Of a DNA stretch of 60,828 bases, positions 22,219 to 29,914 are shown in pieces (the stretch's first letter is position 1; each line of letters starts with the position of its first letter). Position numbers and translations under genes: made by a program. Under the pieces are notes generated by a model that had not been told where the DNA came from, ran no database searches, and saw only the letters and a list, made by a program, of their open reading frames with translations. Location: positions 1 through 60,828 of the forward strand of contig NZ_LNDJ01000002.1 of NCBI RefSeq assembly GCF_001444505.1. The letters are read 5' to 3'. The stretch comes from Psychrobacter piscatorii. GTDB lineage: Bacteria; Pseudomonadota; Gammaproteobacteria; Pseudomonadales; Moraxellaceae.

Positions 22219-25200
22219 CTAGATCGCGATGTCTGTTACCTGCGCTTCGTTAACAGCAACGGGTGCCAGTACAAATAAAGGCTGCTCGGGTTTCACCGTC
22301 ATGCCAATCTCAATCTCGATACTCACGACCTGCATGGCAACAGGTGAGACAATCGGTATCTCAATTTTCATCGCTTCTATGATCGCCAGAGTCTGGCCTT
22401 CATCGATGACATCGCCTACCGCACAAGAGATCTTCCAGACGCTACCCATCATGTGCGCGTTGACGACTATGCCGCCTTCGGGCACGGTGATATCTGATAA
22501 CACCTCCACTGTGTCAATATCTTCGCCAATATACTGATCCAGCCCTTGTTGTTTCCAGCGTTGTCGTTCAGCATCAAAGTTAGCCTGCTGCTGATCTTTA
22601 AATGTCTGGATACTGTCTTTGTTCTCATGCAACATGTCGTAATACTCAGCGAGATTGAGAACGCTGTCCTCGACCTCAATCGCCAGCTCACCTGCTTTGA
22701 ATGCCGTACGCATTGATAGCAACTTTTCTTCACTGACTTCATAAAAGCGAATCTGATCAAAAAATCGCAGTAGCCAGGGTTTTTCGGCTTCAAAACTCGG
22801 GTGCGAGCGATAACGGTTCCAGATTTGTAGCGTTCTACCAACGAACTGATAACCGCCTGGGCCTTCCATGCCATAGATGCACATATAAGCACCGCCGATG
22901 CCTACGGCGTTCTCTGGTGTCCACGTTCTGGCTGGATTGTATTTGGTGGTGACCAAGCGATGTCTTGGATCAAGTGGCGTGGCAACAGGCGCACCGAGAT
23001 AAACATCGCCGAGTCCCATGACTAAATAACTGGCGTCATAGACAATGTCTTTGACCGCTTGAGCAGAGGCCAAACCATTGATACGTCTGATAAACTCGAT
23101 ATTGTCAGGGCACCAAGGCGCATCAGGGTAGACCAGTTGCTGGTATTTCTCCGTTGCCAGTTTGGTCTGTGAATCCGCCCATGCCATGGGGAGATGGACG
23201 ATTCTAGAAGGTACTTGCATATGCTTGATATCAGGTAACGCGTTTTCTGCGTCTTTGAGCATCGCTAGTAGATCGGTTTGTGACAATTTCAATGAGTGGT
23301 AATGGACCAACAATGAGCGAATGCCCGGGGTCAAATCGATGATGGCATCAATCTGCTGCGCTTGTAGCCACTCCATTAATGCCTGAACGCGGAAGCGTAA
23401 TTGCAAATCAAGTACCTGCTCACCATATTCAACCAATAGATAACTGTCGCCTGCAGGACGATAGACTGCTTTTGGCTGCTCACTATTGATAGGTAATGTA
23501 TCCAATATGGCTGTCTGCAATGTAGTCTTATCTGTCGTGATGGGTAAATCATAATCCACCAAATCACAGTGATCAGCACGCAGCATATCGTCATAACGTT
23601 GATGGAGCTTTGCAGCTTGCTCATAACTGACTGGTACAAACTGTACTCGATCACCCGCTTTTAGCTGGCCCATTTTCCAACGCTCACCGGCGACGATAAC
23701 GCTTAAGCAAACAAATCCGCCTAAGCTTGGACCGTCAGGACCCAAAATAATCGGCATGTCACCAGTAAAGTCAATCGCTCCAACCGCATAGGCATTGTCA
23801 TGGATGTTTGATGGATGTAAACCTGCTTCGCCACCATCTTCACGTGCCCATTCAGGTTTAGGTCCAACCAAACGGATACCGGTACGGCTAGAGTTGTGAT
23901 GCACCTCCCATTCATGTCCAAAGAACTGCGTCACATCAGCATCGGTAAAGAAATCTGGCGCGCCATGTGGCCCATACATCACCGCGATTTGCCATACCCC
24001 ATCAAACTTTGGTCGCTGTGCAATAGGTAATACGTTGATATCGTTAGCTATGTCGTACTGTTTAATCGGTAACATATCGCCGATGAGCAAATTACGACCA
24101 GCGTGTCCACCAAACTGACCTAAACTGAAGGTCGCTTGACTGCCCAAATATTCAGGGACCCCTATACCCCCTTTGATAGCAATATAGCTGCGACAGCCTG
24201 AGGTGATATTGCCACAAACAAGCGTTTGACCTTTATTCACTGTGATGGTTTGCCACATTTGCTGTACTTCGCCATCCAGCGTACATGCCATTTCACCGCC
24301 AGTGATGGCGATTTGACTGTCACAATGGAACCGCAGTGTCGGTCCGGTGACCACACACTCAAGACCCGCGGTATTAAATGGATTGTCCAAAAGCTGATTG
24401 GCCGTGTTGAGGCTCAAACCATCTATCGCCCCTGATGGTGGTACGCCCACATCCCAGTAGCCCTGACGACCGAGTACATCTTGCACCGCTGTCTGTACGC
24501 CTGACTGTAGTACTTCTATTTTTTGGCTAAGCCAAGTAAAGCTATTCAAAAACCGAGTCGTTTGCTTGCCTTCACCAAACGTCTCTGAGGCTACGATCTG
24601 CTGCAAATACTCGAGATTGGTCTCAAGACCTGCCATGCGTGACACTGATAAGCATTGACTCATCTTCGTCAGTGCTTGCATGCGATCAGGCGCTGTAACG
24701 ATAATTTTTGCCAGCATCGGGTCGTAAAAGGCTGATATCTCACTACCTGTTTCTATCCAAGTCTCCACCCGCGCTGCTGTATCAAAATAGGCATCTGTCA
24801 AAATACCCGTGCTCGGCTGAAAGCTTTTGATAGGATCTTCAGCATATAGACGAACCTGAATCGAGTGTCCTGATGTCTGTAGTGGCAGTTCTGGCAATAT
24901 AAAATCGCCTGCTGCCAGCTCAATCATCCAGCGCACCAAATCTACCTGATAAATCTCTTCGGTAACCCCATGCTCAACTTGTAAGCGGGTATTCACTTCC
25001 AAAAAGTAAAACGCTTGGGTCGATACATCCATCACAAACTCAACGGTACCAGCAGAGCGATAGTTGACCTGCTGCATCAATTGGGTCGCCACCTGTTGCA
25101 GGTTTTGTCTTTGTGCATCTGATAATAGCGGCGCTGGCGTCTCTTCAATGACCTTTTGATTGCGCCTTTGGATAGAGCAATCACGCTCACCCAAAGTGAT

Positions 25201-25860
25201 GATATTACCTGCCCCGTCACCGAATACTTGCACCTCAATATGACGAGCATGTTCTACAAACTTTTCAAGATAAAGACCTGCATCACTAAAGTTGCTTTGC
25301 GCCAAATGATGCACAGAGTCATAAGCGTCTTTTAGCTCAGTCTCATTCCAGACTAGGCGCATGCCGATACCACCGCCGCCTGCCGTACTTTTTAGCATCA
25401 CAGGGTAGCCAATGCGCTCAGCCTCACGTAATGCTTCGTCTATATCTTGTAGCAGCTCGCTACCCGGTAACAAGGGCACTTGGCTCTCAATAGCCAGCTT
25501 ACGAGCCGTATGCTTGAGTCCAAAGCTCAGTAGCTGCTCAGATGTCGGCCCAATAAAAGCGATCCCAGCATCACTGCAGCGGTCACAGAAGGTCGCGTTT
25601 TCTGACAAAAACCCATAGCCAGGATGAATCGCTTCAGCACCTGAATCGATCGCTGCTTGCAATACTTTATCCATATTTAAATAGCTGTCACTGGCAGGTC
25701 CAGAGCCGATATTTATGGCTTCATCCGCCTGACTGACATGTAGTGAGCCACGATCCACATCGGTATAGACAGCGACTGAACCAACCCCCATCTCGTTTAG
25801 CGTGCGTATAATTCGGCAAGCGATAGCACCGCGATTGGCAATCAATACTTTATTAAACAT
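22219..25860 (-). CDS. Biotin-dependent guanidine carboxylase (urea carboxylase family)
   Basis: This large enzyme carboxylates its substrate with ATP, bicarbonate and biotin. Domains in order: biotin carboxylase (residues about 1-450, with MLKSTAGGGGIGMRLVW and EVNTRLQVEHGVTEE); carboxyltransferase formed of KipI/KipA (AHS1/AHS2)-like halves (about 470-1060); and a biotinyl carrier domain with EAMKIE near residue 1162 (biotin Lys about 1165). The start is either GTG 25863 or ATG 25860; GAGGAA upstream favours ATG by spacing. By sequence family it would be called urea carboxylase, but the guanidine-I riboswitch and the two DUF1989 partner genes point to guanidine as the true substrate. The assignment rests on context, not on an active-site residue I could verify. 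Confidence 0.88.
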   Translation of the reverse strand: MFNKVLIANRGAIACRIIRTLNEMGVGSVAVYTDVDRGSLHVSQADEAINIGSGPASDSYLNMDKVLQAAIDSGAEAIHPGYGFLSENATFCDRCSDAGIAFIGPTSEQLLSFGLKHTARKLAIESQVPLLPGSELLQDIDEALREAERIGYPVMLKSTAGGGGIGMRLVWNETELKDAYDSVHHLAQSNFSDAGLYLEKFVEHARHIEVQVFGDGAGNIITLGERDCSIQRRNQKVIEETPAPLLSDAQRQNLQQVATQLMQQVNYRSAGTVEFVMDVSTQAFYFLEVNTRLQVEHGVTEEIYQVDLVRWMIELAAGDFILPELPLQTSGHSIQVRLYAEDPIKSFQPSTGILTDAYFDTAARVETWIETGSEISAFYDPMLAKIIVTAPDRMQALTKMSQCLSVSRMAGLETNLEYLQQIVASETFGEGKQTTRFLNSFTWLSQKIEVLQSGVQTAVQDVLGRQGYWDVGVPPSGAIDGLSLNTANQLLDNPFNTAGLECVVTGPTLRFHCDSQIAITGGEMACTLDGEVQQMWQTITVNKGQTLVCGNITSGCRSYIAIKGGIGVPEYLGSQATFSLGQFGGHAGRNLLIGDMLPIKQYDIANDINVLPIAQRPKFDGVWQIAVMYGPHGAPDFFTDADVTQFFGHEWEVHHNSSRTGIRLVGPKPEWAREDGGEAGLHPSNIHDNAYAVGAIDFTGDMPIILGPDGPSLGGFVCLSVIVAGERWKMGQLKAGDRVQFVPVSYEQAAKLHQRYDDMLRADHCDLVDYDLPITTDKTTLQTAILDTLPINSEQPKAVYRPAGDSYLLVEYGEQVLDLQLRFRVQALMEWLQAQQIDAIIDLTPGIRSLLVHYHSLKLSQTDLLAMLKDAENALPDIKHMQVPSRIVHLPMAWADSQTKLATEKYQQLVYPDAPWCPDNIEFIRRINGLASAQAVKDIVYDASYLVMGLGDVYLGAPVATPLDPRHRLVTTKYNPARTWTPENAVGIGGAYMCIYGMEGPGGYQFVGRTLQIWNRYRSHPSFEAEKPWLLRFFDQIRFYEVSEEKLLSMRTAFKAGELAIEVEDSVLNLAEYYDMLHENKDSIQTFKDQQQANFDAERQRWKQQGLDQYIGEDIDTVEVLSDITVPEGGIVVNAHMMGSVWKISCAVGDVIDEGQTLAIIEAMKIEIPIVSPVAMQVVSIEIEIGMTVKPEQPLFVLAPVAVNEAQVTDIAI

Positions 25861-25912
25861 CACAGTTTCCTCAATTTTTTATGTATACAGGGTCGTTCAC
25901 TCTACAAACGAT

Positions 25913-26614
25913 TTACTCATAGATCACAAGCTCAATGGGTGTCGGGTTATAGCCATTGCAGGGATTGTTGAGCTGAGGACAATTTGATATGAGGACAATC
26001 ATGTCCATGTGTGCGGTGATATCGACATATTTACCCGGTGCTGAGATACCATCATCGAATGCCAAACTGCCATCTGGAGTGATGGGTACATTCATAAAAA
26101 AATTGATATTGGGTCCAACATTACGTAGGGTCAGATCATATTTTTGCGCGATTGGGTGCGTTGCTATGGTGTGCATAAAGTTGTTGCGGCAGCTGTGCAT
26201 GGGATAAGTGTCATGCGCGTAACGCACGGTATTACTCTCGCATGAACAAGCACCGCCCAAAGTGTCATGGCGACCACAAGTATCATCGGTAATAGTGGCA
26301 ATAACGCGCCCTTTGTTGGTAAACAGCTGGCTGCCTTTTTCCAAAAACAGCTTTTGGTTTTGTGCCAACGTATCCGTGGCGCTATAGCGCTCGACCGTAT
26401 CCGCACATCTGATAAATAACGTATCAACTGCCTGATTGCCTTTGGTATCTACAATGCGTAATGTCTGTCCTTGTTTGACCTCTGCCATCCAACCGTCTCC
26501 AGCCGCGCAAACCTCGCGCTGTTTGATGTGCTTGAGATCGGTTGACTCTAAAGCTATTGATACTGGACTTTGCGTAGATTCATTTTTATTCTTGATGTCA
26601 TTATTTATTGTCAT
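25913..26614 (-). CDS. Carboxyguanidine deiminase subunit (DUF1989, urea carboxylase-associated protein)
   Basis: This is a member of the DUF1989 pair found beside urea/guanidine carboxylase genes. The two proteins are reported to form a heteromeric carboxyguanidine deiminase (CgdAB) that turns carboxyguanidine into allophanate and ammonia. Seen here: RIVDTKGNQAVDTLF near residue 53, a Cys/His-rich block DDTCGRHDTLGGACSC near 110-125 that could bind metal, NVGPNINFFMNVP near 167, and SNCPQLNNPCNGYNPTP near the C-terminus. At 233 residues it is complete. It is the second gene of the riboswitch operon and a paralogue of its upstream neighbour. I cannot say which is subunit A or B. Confidence 0.88.
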   Translation of the reverse strand: MTINNDIKNKNESTQSPVSIALESTDLKHIKQREVCAAGDGWMAEVKQGQTLRIVDTKGNQAVDTLFIRCADTVERYSATDTLAQNQKLFLEKGSQLFTNKGRVIATITDDTCGRHDTLGGACSCESNTVRYAHDTYPMHSCRNNFMHTIATHPIAQKYDLTLRNVGPNINFFMNVPITPDGSLAFDDGISAPGKYVDITAHMDMIVLISNCPQLNNPCNGYNPTPIELVIYE

Positions 26615-26769
26615 GAGCGTGCTCTCTTATCTTAGTTGGTATGACTGTTTTTAAACGTGATGGATCCAGATATAAATCAAATGGATCTATATAAAGGCGT
26701 TTTGTCAGTCAAAAATTCGGAATTTATAATCACTGAATCAGCGTACGCGGCTACTAAACATAACGCTGA

Positions 26770-27534
26770 TTAAGCATTCTCATAGTCACCAAAATAACGG
26801 GCATTATTTTCAAACCCACGCTGGTTTTGCTCACAAGAGTCGCGGCAGACATCTGATTTGCCTTTTGGCAAAATAGGGGCTGCCTGACTGATGGTAAGCT
26901 CAATATCAGCTGGATCGTAAATGTGTGAGGGATCAAGGGGGTGCGGAGCATTACAGATAAATACTAAGCAGTTCATCTCAAAGCGTAGGGAAATAGATTG
27001 GTCAGTATTGTCAGTTATGATATAAGACAGCTGCCCTTGTAGATCAGGGGTAACCTTAGAAAAGAAATTCACCGTTGCGGTAAGGTCGCTCTCGTTCAGT
27101 GCAAACTTCGACATCTCTGTCAGTAGTCCATCAAGGCCGTTTTGATAGCGCTCATTGCGAGCATCTTGAAAGGTTTTTTCGCCATATTGCCTGCTGACCA
27201 TCGCAGCGGTGCTAGGACCACAAATAGCATCATTCCAGCCATGGTCATCGCTGATGATAGAAGCCATCACTCGGCCCATGTCAGAATACAGTACATGGCC
27301 TTCAGATAAGTACAGCGTGTACTGCGCTTTTAGGCTATCTGGCATATTGAAGCGTTCAAGCTTCTCGTCCGCATTGACCACATACAGGCTGGCATTGGCG
27401 TTGGCTGCCAGTGACTTGAGCTTGATTACATGGTTTTTGTTGATGCGGCCACACCAATGATGACCACCTGGTAGCGGCGTGATGAAGCGATCTGAAGACA
27501 GCGTGTTGGCAGTAGTGCTTGCAGGATATGACAT
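26770..27534 (-). CDS. Carboxyguanidine deiminase subunit (DUF1989, second paralogue)
   Basis: This is the first gene of the operon and the partner of the downstream DUF1989 protein. The shared architecture is visible: LPGGHHWCGRINKNHVIKL near residue 21, ERFNMPDSLKAQYTLYLSEG near 60, DMGRVMASIISDDHGWNDA near 84, NFFSKV near 152, and FICNAPHPLDPSHIYDP near 212. In place of the partner's Cys-rich CGRHDTLGGACSC it has HGWNDAICGPS, so the metal-binding or catalytic residues are probably supplied by the other subunit (inference). The start ATG follows GGAG with a run of seven T. It lies about 50 nt downstream of the riboswitch aptamer. Confidence 0.86.
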   Translation of the reverse strand: MSYPASTTANTLSSDRFITPLPGGHHWCGRINKNHVIKLKSLAANANASLYVVNADEKLERFNMPDSLKAQYTLYLSEGHVLYSDMGRVMASIISDDHGWNDAICGPSTAAMVSRQYGEKTFQDARNERYQNGLDGLLTEMSKFALNESDLTATVNFFSKVTPDLQGQLSYIITDNTDQSISLRFEMNCLVFICNAPHPLDPSHIYDPADIELTISQAAPILPKGKSDVCRDSCEQNQRGFENNARYFGDYENA

Positions 27535-27582
27535 AAAAAAACTCCACAGTTATGAGCTTAAGTGAACAGTGTCACTTAGAGT

Positions 27583-27690
27583 CTCCCGGGCTTTTATCCC
27601 TCCGTGTAGTTCTTTCGAACCGCCATCTCTCGGACCAGTCATACAGTGTGGGAAGATGTGCTTCCTCTACTGTATCGGAACCCTAGACGG
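27583..27690 (-). ncRNA. Guanidine-I (ykkC) riboswitch
   Basis: On the minus strand the hallmark ykkC elements appear in order: CTAGGGTTCCG, a variable stem, GACTGGTCCGAGAG, then ACACGGAGGGATAAAAGC and CCCGGGAGA at the 3' end. This aptamer class binds guanidinium and turns genes on. It sits between a sigma-54-type promoter and the first DUF1989 gene. A short hairpin (TAAGTGA/TCACTTA, 27559-27578) follows the aptamer, and GGAGTTTTTTT then leads straight into the start codon. I could not identify a clean intrinsic terminator in the expression platform. Confidence 0.93.
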
Positions 27691-27747
27691 CATTTTTTTA
27701 GCTCTTAGATTGGTAATAAACGGTAGTTAACCGTGTATTATCTACAG

Positions 27748-27764
27748 TGCAAGCCTTATGCCAA
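27748..27764 (-). promoter_or_regulatory. Sigma-54 (RpoN) promoter of the guanidine operon
   Basis: The minus strand reads TTGGCATAAGGCTTGCA, with GG and GC exactly ten bases apart, matching the -24/-12 consensus TGGCAC-N5-TTGCA at nearly every defined position. Transcription would start about 12 bp downstream, near 27737, placing the riboswitch at the 5' end of the mRNA. Sigma-54 control fits a nitrogen-scavenging operon. Confidence 0.8.
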
Positions 27765-28010
27765 GCAAAATTGATAGCTCTCCAATTGCTTATTATATTT
27801 CAAAAAAATAAGCGCTATTTATCCAAAATTTGATAGCATTAGCTCCATTTTGTTATTTAACAATCTATCCTATTGGTTCGCTCATAGACTGATATATATA
27901 GGCTGTACCAAACATTAGTGATATTTATACAATACTAAAAATAGAGAGTCGACGTGGTATATAGTAACCCTACAGATCAGTCATAAATGAATTTATAGAA
28001 GAAATAAGGC

Positions 28011-28037
28011 GTGCACTATATTGAAACATTGTGCACC
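28011..28037 (-). promoter_or_regulatory. Pair of GTGCAC sites, possible NtrC enhancer
   Basis: Two GTGCAC palindromes lie 20 bp apart (28011 and 28031), i.e. two helical turns. The first continues as TGCACTATATTG, the same core as one half of known NtrC sites before enterobacterial glnA, but the opposite half-sites are degenerate. They lie about 260-290 bp upstream of the sigma-54 promoter, a distance compatible with an enhancer. Tentative. Confidence 0.4.
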
Positions 28038-28121
28038 ATAGTGATAAACAATGCCCTATTCTGAACCTTACAAAACTTACGTAAGCTCTCTTCTATCTTA
28101 TACCATACAAATAACAGACAC

Positions 28122-28161
28122 TAAAAAAGCACTGGTTCCTATTGAACCAGCGCTTTTTGTT
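28122..28161 (-). terminator. Terminator of the Balon-like gene
   Basis: The minus strand carries AAAGCGCTGGTTC-AATAG-GAACCAGTGCTTTTTTA, a strong stem with a single mismatch followed by a T-run, 90 bp after the Balon-like stop codon. An A-run on the other side makes it usable in both directions. It insulates the guanidine operon from upstream transcription. Confidence 0.9.
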
Positions 28162-28248
28162 ATATCTATACGATGTCAGTTATAAGGTATCAGTGACTCG
28201 ATTTATAAATTCATTTAATCAAATGATACTCATCAGTATATGACCGAA

Positions 28249-29361
28249 TTAGTAACGAGTAACCAACGCGATTGGTTGATCTTCACCCATGATATCTTGT
28301 GGCATAAATACAGCTTTACCACCATTATGGATGACATGCTCGATGATTTCACCGATCGCATCATCAGTCACGCCTTCTGCGCTAGCGTCGCTTACAAGGC
28401 TTAGAGTTTGCGCTTTTTCATCAATTTTGGCAGATTGGATATAGCCACGACGTACATAAAGGGTCTCGCCAGCGCCTTGGAATGCGCTACGATATACTTC
28501 CTGTAGATCAGTTTGCAGCATATTTGCACCGCGGGCTTTATCGATTTCGCCCAAAGCAGCATGATGTAATGATGTACGGTATTCTTCTACCGCTTCTTGT
28601 ACGCTATCAACGATATGCTGAGCGCTGCCATCTTCTAAATTAGTAACATTTGACACGGTAGCAATGATGTTGTCTGGACGATCACAGACTTCTTTATAGT
28701 AACCGATGTTTTTGGCGTCACCAACGATCACGAGTGGCATTTTGTGCTCACCCCATAGCTCTTGTACGCTTTTATCGACTTGATTAAAGTATTCTTTTAA
28801 GTGGCTGCTTTCATTATTTGATGAGCGATCTGACCCACCGTCACCTGTGGTATACAGCCCGTTATTTTCAACAGGAAACTGGATATTTTCCATGTTGTTT
28901 TGTATGTCGTCATCTTTATCAAACTCTCTAATGACGCGATCATTTGATGCTTCAATCAGACGAGAATTATCGCGGGTTAGGACAACCGTGTAGTAATGTA
29001 CCGCACTGGCCATATCACGCACTAAATCACGAGTGGCAAAGCTGTCTGATATGACAACGCGCTCGGTCGTATCGATTGGCATACGGACGATTTGCACATC
29101 ATCTGTACTAGCAAATATCGCTAAAGTATCGAGATTATAGTTATGATTTAATTCTTTGGTCTTTGCATGAATATTATCTAAAATAGTCGTCGCTGTGCTC
29201 TTATCATATTCTTTATTTAGGCGGTCTTCGACAACTTTCAACTGATTTTTTAGAGCGATAGGATCTTGCTCGTTAGCTGGATGTGCTCGGTGAGTCTTAA
29301 CAAAGATACTTACCGCTGGATTGGCTTTGGTTTCACGTAAGCTTTTAAGAGTCGCTTTCAT
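28249..29361 (-). CDS. Balon-like ribosome hibernation factor (bacterial aeRF1/Pelota-related family)
   Basis: The 370-residue protein (about 41 kDa) looks like a bacterial relative of archaeo-eukaryotic release factor 1 and Pelota, the family that includes Balon, found in cold-shocked Psychrobacter urativorans. Three parts are visible: an N-terminal domain (1-125) beginning MKATLKSLRETKANPAVSIF; a central RNase-H-like domain (about 130-260) with HYYTVVLTRDNSRLIEAS and MPLVIVGDAKNIGYYKEV; and a C-terminal domain (about 270-370) with GAGETLYVRRGYIQSAKIDE and IIEHVIHNGGKAVFMPQD. No GGQ or NIKS motif is present, so it should not release peptides. Family members bind the ribosomal A site, contact EF-Tu and protect idle ribosomes. 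It is a single gene with a clear AAGGAG site, its own terminator and a candidate sigma-70 promoter. Recognition is from memory of the family; paralogues exist. Confidence 0.75.
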   Translation of the reverse strand: MKATLKSLRETKANPAVSIFVKTHRAHPANEQDPIALKNQLKVVEDRLNKEYDKSTATTILDNIHAKTKELNHNYNLDTLAIFASTDDVQIVRMPIDTTERVVISDSFATRDLVRDMASAVHYYTVVLTRDNSRLIEASNDRVIREFDKDDDIQNNMENIQFPVENNGLYTTGDGGSDRSSNNESSHLKEYFNQVDKSVQELWGEHKMPLVIVGDAKNIGYYKEVCDRPDNIIATVSNVTNLEDGSAQHIVDSVQEAVEEYRTSLHHAALGEIDKARGANMLQTDLQEVYRSAFQGAGETLYVRRGYIQSAKIDEKAQTLSLVSDASAEGVTDDAIGEIIEHVIHNGGKAVFMPQDIMGEDQPIALVTRY

Positions 29362-29397
29362 ATATTGCTCCTTGTTTTATTATCATTTACTTTCGAT

Positions 29398-29427
29398 TTT
29401 ATACATTCTTTTATGAGTACAATGTCA
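29398..29427 (-). promoter_or_regulatory. Candidate sigma-70 promoter of the Balon-like gene
   Basis: The minus strand shows TGACAT, an 18-bp spacer, then TATAAA, about 37 bp before the start codon. The spacing is acceptable and the -10 good; the -35 is only partial. Confidence 0.35.
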
Positions 29428-29527
29428 GGGCATCTTGCCTTGTTTATTATTAATAGCAGCTCTAATCATTGTCGGTAAACAACGAATTATGCTGTCAATT
29501 CATCAATATTTTTTGTCCATTGTCTAT

Positions 29528-29556
29528 CTGTACGCCTGATCGGCGTACAATTTTTA
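29528..29556 (+). terminator. Orphan intrinsic terminator-like hairpin
   Basis: TGTACGCC and GGCGTACA form a perfect 8-bp stem around TGATC, followed by ATTTTT on the plus strand. No annotated plus-strand gene precedes it, so it may end a small RNA started in the gap, or cap antisense transcription over the Balon-like gene. Confidence 0.6.
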
Positions 29557-29703
29557 AATTCCTTTATCTTGATGCTAACAGCTACCCCTCATTCGCTATA
29601 GGGTTAATTTGCAAGCAAATGATAGCACTTTGTAAGTAGAGCAATCTGTATTGTTAAAGATTTCTAACAACTCAGCTTACTATATTATTTGTCGTTTCCT
29701 TTG

Positions 29704-29741
29704 AGCATTCACTTTTAGTTTAAGCATTCACTCTTAGTTTA
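29704..29741. repeat. 19-bp tandem direct repeat (two copies)
   Basis: AGCATTCACTTTTAGTTTA is followed directly by AGCATTCACTCTTAGTTTA, 18 of 19 bases identical. It lies about 175 bp upstream of prlC. The length is close to two helical turns, so it could bind a regulator, but it may be a simple duplication. Confidence 0.8.
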
Positions 29742-29914
29742 TAAGTACTCAGGTTGTATTTTGACTAAATGAACCCATCTTTTATATAACTAAATATAAA
29801 TTTTAAATGGCGCGAGTCGTAGTACGTCGCAAAGTTAGCTCGTATCAAGCGCGATTTAAAAGCTACGTTTGCCCAATGTTTCTTTAATAATAATCATTAA
29901 TATCGGATACCTTT

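Larger units (their letters stand above)
29362..29914. other. Divergent intergenic region between the Balon-like gene and prlC, with orphan terminator and tandem repeat
   Basis: No protein gene is convincing in these 553 bp. Three structures stand out: a plus-strand hairpin followed by ATTTTT (29528-29556), a small palindrome ATTTGC-AA-GCAAAT (near 29607-29620), and a 19-bp direct tandem repeat (29704-29741). The region must also hold promoters for both flanking genes. Confidence 0.6.

Noticed and set aside
22219..25860. Reading the large carboxylase as acetyl-CoA or pyruvate carboxylase
   Set aside because: It has the KipI/KipA-like central domain of the urea carboxylase family and lies in an operon with allophanate hydrolase.
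27559..27578. Hairpin after the riboswitch as an intrinsic terminator
   Set aside because: No T-run follows directly; the T7 run is 18 bp further on and next to the start codon.
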